Assembly (NCBI GenBank): GCA_022538095.1
Contig: JAKYXN010000011.1
Coordinates: 42,624 to 106,623 of the forward strand
Reading direction: 5' to 3'
Length of the DNA stretch: 64,000 nucleotides
Source: Puniceicoccaceae bacterium K14
GTDB lineage: Bacteria > Verrucomicrobiota > Verrucomicrobiia > Opitutales > Opitutaceae
The translations under genes were made by a program, and so were the position numbers. Below the pieces are notes generated by a model. It ran no database searches. It was not told where the DNA came from and was given only the letters and a program-made list of their open reading frames with translations. Shown piece by piece: positions 17,877 through 26,500 of this stretch (the stretch's first letter is position 1; every line of letters begins with the position of its first letter).

Positions 17877-18545
17877 TCAATCGCAATACTCTACGCCGAT
17901 TTTCTGGGCAACCGGCATGCCAAGCGACATTTCATTACCACCCGGAAATTCTATCCAAAGCACTCCTGCATGCACATCCTTTGACTTCACAGTAAGCTCT
18001 TTGCCCGGAACCAATGAATTAGCATCAAGGTATTTTAGAAAATCGTCTTCTTGATTTTCCACTCTCCCAATACGCACACGCTTTCCAACCCCACACCCAT
18101 CCAAGTTGACCAAGCTGCGTGACGCAATAACGCCATTCGCCGAAGGAATCGGGTCGCCATGAGGATCCAATTTAGGGTGATTCAATTTCTCGTCTATTTT
18201 CTCCAACAGACGATCGGAGATCGCATGCTCTAACGCTTCTGCTTCCTCATGGATTTCATGCCATTCCATTCCAAGCACCTCGACCAAAAGTAACTCTACT
18301 AAGCGGTGGCGGCGCAGCACAAGAAGAGCCAGTTGCACCCCTTCCTCCGTAAGTTCAACACCCACCCGCGGTACATACGAAACCAACCCAGTTTTAGCCA
18401 AGCTCTTTACCATCGAAGTTGCTGTTCCCGGGGCCACTCCCAAAACACTTGCCAACTCTCCCATGGCAACGGTCCCACCATCACCTTTATCGTGCTGGAG
18501 CGTGTAAATCTTCTTTATGTAGTTTTCTACGGTACTGCTGGCCAT
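17877..18545 (-). CDS. DtxR/MntR-family metal-dependent repressor
   Basis: 222 residues. Winged helix at 1-70 (VAMGELASVLGVAPGTATSMVKSLAKTGLV), metal-binding and dimerisation region at 75-135 with the HRLVELLLVEVLG and HEIHEEAEALEHAISDRL signatures, and a C-terminal FeoA/SH3-like domain (about 150-222). It should bind Fe2+ or Mn2+ and repress metal-uptake genes; none lies next to it, so its regulon is elsewhere. Metal preference cannot be decided by eye. First gene of a two-gene unit with rmuC. Confidence 0.9.
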   Translation of the reverse strand: MASSTVENYIKKIYTLQHDKGDGGTVAMGELASVLGVAPGTATSMVKSLAKTGLVSYVPRVGVELTEEGVQLALLVLRRHRLVELLLVEVLGMEWHEIHEEAEALEHAISDRLLEKIDEKLNHPKLDPHGDPIPSANGVIASRSLVNLDGCGVGKRVRIGRVENQEDDFLKYLDANSLVPGKELTVKSKDVHAGVLWIEFPGGNEMSLGMPVAQKIGVEYCD

Positions 18546-18722
18546 TACTAGCAGTCATTGGGACTCATTTGTCTAAAGATTTAAAGCATTTATTCGATCT
18601 CATTAAGCAAGACCCCGTCACCGAAACCCGAAACATTACAGTCAAGTAATTGTAAATCACCCTTTACACCAAATTTCCATTCATCCCTCGCACGACATGC
18701 CGATGGAAATAATACAATAGCA

Positions 18723-19349
18723 ATGCCATCCAAATTCAAAGTACATCTCGTTGAAGACGACAGAACGACTCTCCGCCTTCTTGAAAACCTCTCTAGTATG
18801 CTCGGCTACGAAACCGTCTCTTATTCGAACGGTCAAGAAGCTCTCAGCGCTTTCAGTAAAGAACAACCTTCTATCGTAATCAGTGACTGGATGATGCCAG
18901 AGCTCGACGGATTAGACCTTTGCCGTAACCTTCGTGAGCAAGCCCAGTCAACGGGCTCCTACACTTACTTCATACTAGTAACCGCTCAAAGACGTTCCCG
19001 CTCCAATCTCGAACAAGCAATCGACGCAGGTGTCGACGATTTTCTCAAGAAGCCGATTAGCTCGGAAGAAATCTGGAATCGTCTCCGCGTAGCAGAGCGT
19101 ATTCTATCTTTCAACCACCAGGTACAACGTCTCGAAAGCCTCATTCCGATCTGTTGCTATTGTAAAAAGGTCCGTAACGACAAAGACCTTTGGGAACAAA
19201 TCGAGCAATACGTGAACGAGCGTACCGGGGCTGATTTTACTCACTCCGTATGCCCTGGCTGTATTGAAAAACACTTCAAGCCCCAACTCGCTTCTTACAA
19301 AAAGCAGCTCGCGGAAGAGAAGAAAAAAGAAGCCTCTAATTCCGCTTAG
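18723..19349 (+). CDS. Response regulator with C-terminal cysteine-rich module
   Basis: 208 residues. A receiver domain occupies 1-130: acidic pair near 11-13, phospho-acceptor Asp55 in VISDWMMPELDG, Thr87 and Lys109/110 before Pro. There is no DNA-binding domain. Instead residues 135-195 form a small module with ICCYCKKVRNDKDLWEQIE and HSVCPGC (Cys144, 145, 147, 177, 180), resembling the ICxxCKKIRDDxGYW..IE module found after receivers, PAS domains and in histidine kinase outputs of many bacteria. It may bind zinc. No kinase gene is adjacent. Confidence 0.85.
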   Translation: MPSKFKVHLVEDDRTTLRLLENLSSMLGYETVSYSNGQEALSAFSKEQPSIVISDWMMPELDGLDLCRNLREQAQSTGSYTYFILVTAQRRSRSNLEQAIDAGVDDFLKKPISSEEIWNRLRVAERILSFNHQVQRLESLIPICCYCKKVRNDKDLWEQIEQYVNERTGADFTHSVCPGCIEKHFKPQLASYKKQLAEEKKKEASNSA

Positions 19350-19350
19350 T

Positions 19351-19737
19351 TCACTTAAGTGAAACTCGAGTGGCTCCCCAGCCTCCTGAAGTCTGATCTC
19401 CAAGTGCAAAATCTGCAACTTGGTCCGATTTTCTCAAGCAAGCGTGCACCGTCTCACGCAAGGTCCCCGTACCTTTTCCGTGAACCACGCGAACTTGTTT
19501 GATACCTTTTTCGAGGCAGGCTTCGAAGTAGTCCTCAAGCAGGTCTTTCACCTCCGCCGGGCGGAAGGTGTGTAAATCTAGCTCTCCATTAATTGGTATC
19601 TCTATCGGTTCTTCCTCTTCCTTCACGGCGATCAGGTTAAATTCCCTCAAAAAAATGTCTAAAATGACGTTATAAGCAAAGAGGGCTTTTGTTTCAGGGC
19701 AACTTGTTTCAACAAAGAGAATAACTTCACCCGCCAA
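19351..19737 (-). CDS. Smr-domain protein
   Basis: The Smr (MutS2 C-terminal-like) domain is clear: ELDLHTFRPAEVKDLLEDY, then VRVVHGKGTGTLR and GGWGATRVSL. Such domains are DNA/RNA nucleases or binding modules. The start is uncertain: a TTG at 19737 gives 128 residues, but the domain needs only the part from the GTG at 19626, 91 residues, and the region between may instead be the promoter of the divergent TonB-like gene. It ends 1 bp from the response regulator, tail to tail. Confidence 0.8.
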   Translation of the reverse strand: MAGEVILFVETSCPETKALFAYNVILDIFLREFNLIAVKEEEEPIEIPINGELDLHTFRPAEVKDLLEDYFEACLEKGIKQVRVVHGKGTGTLRETVHACLRKSDQVADFALGDQTSGGWGATRVSLK

Positions 19738-19744
19738 TTAGATT

Positions 19745-20455
19745 ATGAATTCTCTTAACAGATTTCTGCTTTCACTGCTGTTTGCGACGATCACGATCAC
19801 AATGACGGCCGAAGAGGAGGTTGAAAAGGAAGAAGACGAAATTGCCCCCCCCCAGGCAGTCTACAAAGTAGACCCCAGCCACCCCCCCGAGCTTTTCGAA
19901 AAAGGAATTGCGGGACACGCGATCATCGTCGGAACCGTAGATATGTTCGGCAGTATCATAAATCCGCATATCGAATCTGCGACCCATAACGAATTTGGTA
20001 TGGCTGCTATCCTAGCCTGCTCCGAGTGGATTTTCGAGCCAGCTACAAAAAACGGAGTCCCCATAGAAATTGGGATCAGGCTACCTTTCAATTTTGAAAT
20101 TTCCTTCGAACACGCCCTCAATGTAGAATTAGGTCGTGAAGTCTTTAAGAAGATCGAAGACCCAATCCTCCCATCAGCCGACTTAGATATTTCACCCAGT
20201 CCCCGATTCATTCCTGTTTTTGACGATTTTTATCCCGAAGAATTTGAAGGCAGTGGTGTCGCCGCTGCACTGAGCATTGAATTCATCATCGGCCCGGAAG
20301 GTTTAGTACATAACCCCAAAGTTATTTCGTCCTCAATGGATGGTTTCGAAGAAGCTGCGCTAGAGGCAGTCAGCCAAATCAAATACCAACCAATCGCAGT
20401 CAACGGCAAACACGCTTACATATCGATGAAATTGCCAGTGCACATAAGCGAATAA
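19745..20455 (+). CDS. Exported protein with two TonB C-terminal-like domains
   Basis: 236 residues with a cleavable-looking signal peptide (FLLSLLFATITITMTA). Two copies of the TonB C-terminal fold follow: one about residues 45-120 (GTVDMFGSIINPHIES, then WIFEPATKNGVPIEI), one about 155-235 (FIIGPEGLVHNPKVISS, then IKYQPIAVNGKHAYI). It lacks the proline-rich spacer and the permanent membrane anchor of a true TonB, so it probably acts as a free periplasmic protein. Neighbouring genes do not suggest a partner. Confidence 0.75.
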   Translation: MNSLNRFLLSLLFATITITMTAEEEVEKEEDEIAPPQAVYKVDPSHPPELFEKGIAGHAIIVGTVDMFGSIINPHIESATHNEFGMAAILACSEWIFEPATKNGVPIEIGIRLPFNFEISFEHALNVELGREVFKKIEDPILPSADLDISPSPRFIPVFDDFYPEEFEGSGVAAALSIEFIIGPEGLVHNPKVISSSMDGFEEAALEAVSQIKYQPIAVNGKHAYISMKLPVHISE

Positions 20456-20457
20456 GA

Positions 20458-21357
20458 TCAGGCCGTAACAATAATACAAATACCCAATAGTATTCCTAAA
20501 ATACAGGGAGTCTTGGCACGGTAGTTTCGCTCCTTAAAGAAAAGGTAGCCGCCCACAAATACAACCAACGCACTTCCTCGACGGATACATGACATCACGG
20601 AAATCATCGATTCAGGGTCTCCTAATCCAGAAAAATAAGCATAATCCGCGACTAACAGGCAAAGAGATATAAACGGAATCGACCATCGCCACTCAAAGTT
20701 GCCTCGTTCCCAAATTCGCAACTTCCAACCAATAGCGAACGGAAGCATAAAAAGGACGAGGTAAAAAGAGAAATATGCCTGCACAGTCGCAGCCGGATAA
20801 CCATACTCTGTCAAAAGAAGCTTATCGTACAAAGCGCTACCAGCTCCGATAAGCGTTGCCAGTATCATGCAACCGACCCAACCATTTCGGTGAAAGATAA
20901 AACCCTCTTTTTTCCCAGCCAAGGACAGCAAAAAAAAGAAAGCCAGAGTCACGAATATCCCAAGCCATTGCTGCCAGTTCGGCCGCTCGGCAAAAAGAAT
21001 GATAGCCCCACCAAGAGTCCACAAAGGGCTAGTCGCTCGAATCCCCGTGGCCAGCGAAACCGGCATGTTTTTCAAAGCGAAATAACTCAAAATCCAAGAC
21101 GTTCCCACTAAAGAAGATTTTGAAAAAAACTGAACATGCTCCTTCAATCCGATTGGCTCAATCGAGAAAAAAGAGATCGGGTGATCGTAGTTATCAATAT
21201 ACGACAATATAATCGAGGGCAACCACACGATAGCTCCGCAACAAATGCTTAAAAACAAAACCGGAATAACTGCATTACCAGTAATTGAACGCTTTTTGAG
21301 CAAGTCATATACACCCAAAAAAACAGCGGATATAACTCCCAAGAGTATCCAATCCAT
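20458..21357 (-). CDS. EamA/DMT-family inner-membrane transporter
   Basis: 299 residues with about ten hydrophobic segments in two similar halves, the drug/metabolite transporter layout. The second half has the usual SMISVMSCIRRGSALVVFVGGYLFF-like final region. The ATG at 21357 is preferred; a GTG two codons earlier (21363) lies eleven bases after an AGGAG and could also serve. It begins about 10 bp after the OleC-like gene, so they are co-transcribed; the substrate may relate to that enzyme's product, but this is only inferred. Confidence 0.85.
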   Translation of the reverse strand: MDWILLGVISAVFLGVYDLLKKRSITGNAVIPVLFLSICCGAIVWLPSIILSYIDNYDHPISFFSIEPIGLKEHVQFFSKSSLVGTSWILSYFALKNMPVSLATGIRATSPLWTLGGAIILFAERPNWQQWLGIFVTLAFFFLLSLAGKKEGFIFHRNGWVGCMILATLIGAGSALYDKLLLTEYGYPAATVQAYFSFYLVLFMLPFAIGWKLRIWERGNFEWRWSIPFISLCLLVADYAYFSGLGDPESMISVMSCIRRGSALVVFVGGYLFFKERNYRAKTPCILGILLGICIIVTA

Positions 21358-21366
21358 ATACACTCG

Positions 21367-23016
21367 TCAGGAATCTCCTGAAAATTCCTTCGCTAAGGTT
21401 AGCCGGTGAATCTTCGCATTGTGCCTCACATCTACTGGAAAACTACGATGAAAGAAAAACCGTTCGATCTTCTTCGTACTCGAATTCTGCTGTCCCAGCT
21501 CCTTTAACTCTTCTATGAACGCATCCTCCTCAGGGCTTTTCGGGTATGCTCCAGCGATTGGTTCCACTACGATAGCAGGAGCATTTTGGCATTTTATCAA
21601 CGCAGTACGAAACACCTTCTCATGTCGGTTGAAAACACTCTCACAGCAATCCGTGTAGAAAGTCTCACCCAGAGCGATAACCCGTTCTACCTTTCTTCCA
21701 CAGAACCACAAACGTCCTTTGCGATCGAGGTAACCCAGGTCCCCCATGCGATGCCAAACTCGACTCTTAGTAACTATTTTTGCCGCATCCGTCGCCTCAG
21801 GAAGCTTGTCGTACCCTTTGGTCACAGACGGCCCAGTAACTACAATCTCTCCGATCACCCCGGAAGGTAAAGGCCGCGACAAGGCTGACTCACCGAGTAC
21901 ACCATCGTCGACTCCCAAGATGCGAACTTCGACACCTGGCAATGGAAAGCCAACACAAGTACCCTTCCCGAGAAATTCATCAGATTTTGCAATCTGCAAA
22001 ACCTCCATATCAGAAATAGCGGATACAGGTAAAACTTCAGTAGCTCCATAAGGCGAATACACGGTTCCATCCTCCAATATTTCCCGAAAACGCTTCATCA
22101 AACTCGGGGGTACCGGAGCCCCAGCCATCAAGATACGTTTCATCGTAGGAAGCTTAATTTTGTTTCGTTCGCAATACTTGCCAATTTTCTCCCACAATAC
22201 GGGAGACCCAAACGAGTTACTCACCCCGCACTGCTGTATTGCATCCACAATGTTCTTCGGATCAACCGTCGCCGGTTTACTCGGATTCATTTCCGGAACA
22301 ACCGTTGTCATTCCCAATGCTGGGTTGAACAATGCAAAAATAGGAAGCATCGGGAGGTCAACTTCACCGGGCTGAATATCAAAAGTCGACTGGATAGTTC
22401 GCACCTGCGCCTCAAACATACCATGCTCGTAAAGAACGCCTTTGGGAGCTCCTGTAGATCCAGAAGTAAACAAAATAGCCGCCAAATCCTCAGACTGCGT
22501 TGCCGCCGCTTCGACGTCTACTCGATCTGCGTTCGTGTTTCGGATACATTCCAAAGGTCCGCCCACCTTGACTCGACTCTTCAAGCCTCGGAACGAACGT
22601 ATAAATATTCGCGATACCCAAATTGCTAAGCCAATACCGACCAAATGTTCAGGCTTGGATCGACGCACACAAGAGAGAAAACTCTTTAACCCCATTCCAG
22701 GGTCAATCACGACGGGCACCGCTCCCAGCTTGAAAAGCGCGAAGCAAATCGCGATTAACGGCAGCCCAGGCTTTACCATCAACAAAACGCGCGAACCTTG
22801 GGTAATGCCCTTTTGCTTTAGCTTCGCCGCCCACGCATCCTGCTCCTCCGCAAGCTCCTTGAAGGAAAGACGCATGTAATCAATTTTTCCTTCGACGGTA
22901 CGCCCACGTGGTACCAACAAAGCGCTTACATTCGGTTGACTTGCCGCCTTGGAATCAAGAAAGCGCGAAACATTTACTCGTTCGCAAACGGAATCTGCCA
23001 CTCCTTGATCCATCAA
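21367..23016 (-). CDS. oleC: OleC-like AMP-dependent synthetase/ligase
   Basis: 549 residues, ANL adenylating-enzyme fold. LFTSGSTGAPKGVLYEHG is the AMP-binding P-loop, SPYGATEVLPVS the A5 motif, and MGDLGYLDRKGRLWFCGR the hinge region. The VPVVIDPGMGLKSFLSCVRR stretch is characteristic of OleC, which makes the beta-lactone precursor of long-chain olefins from beta-hydroxy acids. oleA, oleB and oleD are not in the window, so this is either a detached member of that pathway or a relative with another substrate. First of a two-gene unit with the EamA transporter. Confidence 0.78.
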   Translation of the reverse strand: MMDQGVADSVCERVNVSRFLDSKAASQPNVSALLVPRGRTVEGKIDYMRLSFKELAEEQDAWAAKLKQKGITQGSRVLLMVKPGLPLIAICFALFKLGAVPVVIDPGMGLKSFLSCVRRSKPEHLVGIGLAIWVSRIFIRSFRGLKSRVKVGGPLECIRNTNADRVDVEAAATQSEDLAAILFTSGSTGAPKGVLYEHGMFEAQVRTIQSTFDIQPGEVDLPMLPIFALFNPALGMTTVVPEMNPSKPATVDPKNIVDAIQQCGVSNSFGSPVLWEKIGKYCERNKIKLPTMKRILMAGAPVPPSLMKRFREILEDGTVYSPYGATEVLPVSAISDMEVLQIAKSDEFLGKGTCVGFPLPGVEVRILGVDDGVLGESALSRPLPSGVIGEIVVTGPSVTKGYDKLPEATDAAKIVTKSRVWHRMGDLGYLDRKGRLWFCGRKVERVIALGETFYTDCCESVFNRHEKVFRTALIKCQNAPAIVVEPIAGAYPKSPEEDAFIEELKELGQQNSSTKKIERFFFHRSFPVDVRHNAKIHRLTLAKEFSGDS

Positions 23017-23056
23017 CTTTCTTGTATTTGGAAATATACCGATTTCCCTGTCCCAA

Positions 23057-24280
23057 TTACTCAGAATCGCCGCTCGTCCCGTTCAACGCAGGTTTCAGCA
23101 GGTCCTGCTGCCAAGGAAGCAACTCTCCCAAATTCTTGGAGTCACGAGCAATGTTCGCCACATGGCTCCTTGTTGCCAGCAGCGTCGAGTCAATGCCGAG
23201 CTCAGTGGCAATCTTGTCCCTGAACGCCTTGATAGAGTCCTGACGATCGAGTTCTTCTTGCGAAAGAGGCTCACGGCGCGTTCCTCTCGATGGGCGCTTT
23301 GGAAGAGTTTTTGGGTCCTTCTTCGAACCGCGTTCAATTGCCTCCGTCAAACCTTGTTTTCGACGGCGCTGTATCCCCGCGGCCATTCCGTTCAAAACCT
23401 CAGATGCCTTTCCATCGGCAATCGCTTGAGCCAAAGTAATCAGGTACTCATTACCAATAATTTTAAATGGCGGGCGATCGAGTTTCATCGCAAGCTGTTC
23501 CCGCCAATGCCAGAGCTCGTACAACCCACACTGAGCTTTCGCACTCAATTTATCGGATCTACTTATTCTCCAAGAATGCTCGTCTCGCTCGGGAAACCCC
23601 GATTGAGCAGTACAAATTTGCTGCTGACACCGTTGAACCAACCATTCCTCACGTCCGAGTTCGCAAATTTGCTTCATCAGCAAATCTCGAAGTGGAAACA
23701 AATACTGCACATCGTTAGCAGCATAAGTCAGCATCTTCGGCGTCAGTGGTCGAATAGACCAATCGCTCTTCTGACTGTCCTTAGGAAGTTTTAGCTGAAA
23801 GTTGTCTTCTAGAAGCGATGCCAGTCCAATTCTCTTTATGCCCAACAATTGGGAAGCGAGCATTGAATCGAACAAATCATCCACCTTAACCCCTGCGAAC
23901 TCTTGAAATAGTCGAAGGTCAAAATCGCTTCCATGCATAATTAAGTGCTTATCAACAAGCACCTTCCAAAATTCATCCAGTTGTACATCCGCTAAGACGT
24001 CCAACAAGTAGGTTGTGTCATCGAATCTGAGCTGAAGCAAACAAAGCTTCGTTTCGTAGTGGTGAAGATTATCCGCCTCACTGTCCAAAGCGATTTCGGG
24101 ATGATCTTTCATGTGCCGGCAAAGATCGTCTACCCCTGACTGCGTATCTATATACGTAAAATGTACTTCTTCCATTTTCAAACAACGCTGCCCAACTTCT
24201 TCGACAGTCTCCTCCGGCTTCTCGCAAAAATAGTTGAGTGGGTTTGCACGATTTCTCAGTTTTCTCAGTAAATTTAGCAC
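23057..24280 (-). CDS. rnd: Ribonuclease D
   Basis: 3'-5' exoribonuclease of tRNA maturation. The DEDDy exonuclease motifs are present: IALDSEAD (Exo I), HGSDFDLRLFQ (Exo II) and TYAANDVQYL (Exo III with Tyr). A helical HRDC-type region follows (KAQCGLYELWHWREQLAMKLDRP). The C-terminal 100 residues are basic and may bind RNA. The start is uncertain: the domain begins soon after an internal ATG at 24175, and the 35 residues before it are not conserved in type. It lies 40 bp upstream of the OleC-like gene, same strand. Confidence 0.9.
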   Translation of the reverse strand: MLNLLRKLRNRANPLNYFCEKPEETVEEVGQRCLKMEEVHFTYIDTQSGVDDLCRHMKDHPEIALDSEADNLHHYETKLCLLQLRFDDTTYLLDVLADVQLDEFWKVLVDKHLIMHGSDFDLRLFQEFAGVKVDDLFDSMLASQLLGIKRIGLASLLEDNFQLKLPKDSQKSDWSIRPLTPKMLTYAANDVQYLFPLRDLLMKQICELGREEWLVQRCQQQICTAQSGFPERDEHSWRISRSDKLSAKAQCGLYELWHWREQLAMKLDRPPFKIIGNEYLITLAQAIADGKASEVLNGMAAGIQRRRKQGLTEAIERGSKKDPKTLPKRPSRGTRREPLSQEELDRQDSIKAFRDKIATELGIDSTLLATRSHVANIARDSKNLGELLPWQQDLLKPALNGTSGDSE

Positions 24281-24414
24281 GTTTTACAAATCCAAGTTGA
24301 TACGGCTAGAAATTAGCCCGGTATCTGGACAATATACAAGCAAGAGTTTCCCAAAGATAGGAAGCCAAGCAAATATCCGCTGCTCAACAATTGCTAAACG
24401 TTACGTCTCAAACC

Positions 24415-25602
24415 TCAAAAGTAACGGCTCAAGGTGACCTGCAAATAACTGTCGCGGCTAAATGAGATCAATGGATCTTTTTCGTCGATATCACTAAAAC
24501 GCTGCAATTCCACCTCCAACTTCAAGGAATTCCCAATGCGTTTTTCAAATTCGACCCGTGTCGAGAGCGACCCCAAGTCCCAATCATAGAAGACCCCCGC
24601 AACCAAACTCGAATCCGCACTGTCATTCCAAGTTAACCGACTCCCGACAAACACATCGCGATTAAATGGATTCGGAGCGCCAGCGCCTCTTGAGTCTAAA
24701 TGAGCCTCAACTAGTAAGCCTGCATCCATCGCAGAATTGGCAATTCCGTAAAGCGTATACTCAAAACCTCCAACGGCCGCGCTAAAATCTTCAGACTCCG
24801 TTTCCCTACCCAGCGCTTCGAGCTTCAACAATAAACCTCCCTGCGTATATTGTAAATCTAAGCCAATTTGGTCCATTTGCTCGTAGTGTGGAAAGAGCTT
24901 CGACCCATCCTCCGAAACTGAAAAAATGGGATCTCTTCGCGTCCCGCGAAAGTAATGCAGTCCAATATCGAAATTGCCAATAATATGAAACCACCTCAAT
25001 GCGAAATCCACATGGCTTTCTTCCGCCGAGGACTCATAAGTCGCATTATCCAAGTCCACCGGCAATGCGGACCGAGAACGCCCTTCTTCACCCGCAAACG
25101 TTCGTTCGCGAAACCAAGGTAAAACGAACAAACTAAAATCTCCCAAATTGGTAATCAAACTGTACTGCACCATCGGTTGACCCAGCTTGTCTTCACCATC
25201 TGGGTTCGCTACTAAGTCCGTCTGATTGACAACATCAACCAAATGCTGCGACTCAGCCACGCCCCAGAAAACTTTCGAGACCCCAATTTTAAGTTCCCAG
25301 TTGTCCTCGACATATAAATACGACAATTCACGGACATCCACCAAATTTCTCTCTGAATCCAAAGAATCCCATCGAAAATACGGAGAAAACTCAAAAGCCC
25401 GATAACCGTCTTTCCAATCCTGATAATATTGCGGCTCAAAAACCGATGCGATACCAACTGAATTTTCCTGGCCATTAAAGGCCGGAGATTCTTCAAATCC
25501 CTTTAACTCCAAAGCACCATACCCGGACCATTCCCCAGCTCCTGTCAGAGAAATAGTCAAAGTCGCTAAAGCTAGAGTAAAGAAGACTTTCTTCGCGTTC
25601 AT
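24415..25602 (-). CDS. Outer-membrane beta-barrel protein of the MMPL export operon
   Basis: 395 residues: signal peptide to about residue 22 (LATLTISLTGAG), then many alternating amphipathic strands, ending SYLQVTLSRYF with the terminal Phe used by the BAM machinery. Aromatic girdle-like repeats (YFRWDSL, YLYVEDNWELKIGVSKVFWG) fit a barrel. The strong sequence around KIGVSKVFWGVAESQHLVDVVNQ resembles the DUF1302-type proteins that accompany MMPL permeases. Last gene of an operon with the LolA-like protein (25 bp gap) and the permease. It may receive lipid or another amphiphile at the outer membrane. Confidence 0.78.
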   Translation of the reverse strand: MNAKKVFFTLALATLTISLTGAGEWSGYGALELKGFEESPAFNGQENSVGIASVFEPQYYQDWKDGYRAFEFSPYFRWDSLDSERNLVDVRELSYLYVEDNWELKIGVSKVFWGVAESQHLVDVVNQTDLVANPDGEDKLGQPMVQYSLITNLGDFSLFVLPWFRERTFAGEEGRSRSALPVDLDNATYESSAEESHVDFALRWFHIIGNFDIGLHYFRGTRRDPIFSVSEDGSKLFPHYEQMDQIGLDLQYTQGGLLLKLEALGRETESEDFSAAVGGFEYTLYGIANSAMDAGLLVEAHLDSRGAGAPNPFNRDVFVGSRLTWNDSADSSLVAGVFYDWDLGSLSTRVEFEKRIGNSLKLEVELQRFSDIDEKDPLISFSRDSYLQVTLSRYF

Positions 25603-25627
25603 TATCGAATTCGAAAAATACCGACAA

Positions 25628-26428
25628 CTATCGAATATTTCTCAGAGTTTTCTGGTCAAAATCTCGATCCGTGTATCCATTCGAGAATACATACTCCGAC
25701 CAAGAAAGCTCTGTTTTCTTTCCGGTTTGGTGATTCTCCATCACCATTTCATTCGGCCGCCAAAATTTATCCAAATATTGATTAAAATCCACGAAGTCCA
25801 AAGTCTTCAAAAGTGAGTCCTTGCGATCATAGAAGACAATCTTTGTTACGATATAACGTTCTTCCTCTACATACATTATCTGGCGGGTGTACCCGGAACT
25901 CCGATCAACAGGATAGCGTTCAACGATCAAAAAGTTCTTTCCGTCTATCTCGCGGTCCTCGATATACTTGTAAGTATACTTTTCGACTTCTTGCGAAGAC
26001 AAATCTTCATAAGCGAACTCGCTTCCAACGAATGGTCCAGATTTATTATTAGATGCAATCCGCTTCACACGAGCCAATGCAGGGAGATAAAGCCACTGGT
26101 CATCCTGGCCCTCCTTGTGCGTAAACGACAGAAAAGCAGTCCCCTTTACATCACGAGGTTGATCGAAGTAAATCAAAGACTTATCTCCATCCCCTTGGAC
26201 TTCCAAGGTTTTCATCGACATGCGGCGCGTACTCACATCACCATGACGATTTTGCAAAGCCATCTCCATCTCTGCTTTCATATCTCCAAAACCGGTATCA
26301 CGCAAATCTACCTCTTTAGCGATTTCAAGGCCACGCTCTTCCGAGGGCTCAGCAGACGCTCCGTTAAGTGCCATAAAAACAGCAGCCATTTGAAAGGCCA
26401 AAGTCTTACTTGTTCGTGTCAGATTCAT
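25628..26428 (-). CDS. Periplasmic LolA-like (outer-membrane lipoprotein-sorting type) protein
   Basis: 266 residues with signal peptide (AAVFMALNGASA). The body, with SLIYFDQPRDVKGTAFLSF and DDQWLYLPALARVKRI, is the pattern of the LolA-like fold (PF17131 type) almost always found next to MMPL permeases. It would shuttle a lipidic substrate across the periplasm between the permease and the barrel protein. It sits between them in the operon, separated from the permease by a strong hairpin. Confidence 0.85.
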   Translation of the reverse strand: MNLTRTSKTLAFQMAAVFMALNGASAEPSEERGLEIAKEVDLRDTGFGDMKAEMEMALQNRHGDVSTRRMSMKTLEVQGDGDKSLIYFDQPRDVKGTAFLSFTHKEGQDDQWLYLPALARVKRIASNNKSGPFVGSEFAYEDLSSQEVEKYTYKYIEDREIDGKNFLIVERYPVDRSSGYTRQIMYVEEERYIVTKIVFYDRKDSLLKTLDFVDFNQYLDKFWRPNEMVMENHQTGKKTELSWSEYVFSNGYTDRDFDQKTLRNIR

Positions 26429-26449
26429 TTTTGTTTAATATTAAGTATT

Positions 26450-26500
26450 CAAAAAAAGCGATCGGCAGGAACAGCCCTCCACGACTGTTCCTGCGCTCTT
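26450..26500 (-). terminator. Hairpin inside the MMPL operon, possible partial terminator
   Basis: A perfect ten-base-pair stem (GCAGGAACAG at 26465-26474, CTGTTCCTGC at 26485-26494) just past the permease stop, followed on the minus strand by CGATCGC and seven T. It could reduce expression of the two downstream genes or stabilise the permease message. Confidence 0.5.

Noticed and set aside
18636..18655. TTACA/TGTAA inverted repeat upstream of the response regulator as a DtxR operator
   Set aside because: Arms of only five bases with an unmatched centre; not like known DtxR or MntR boxes.
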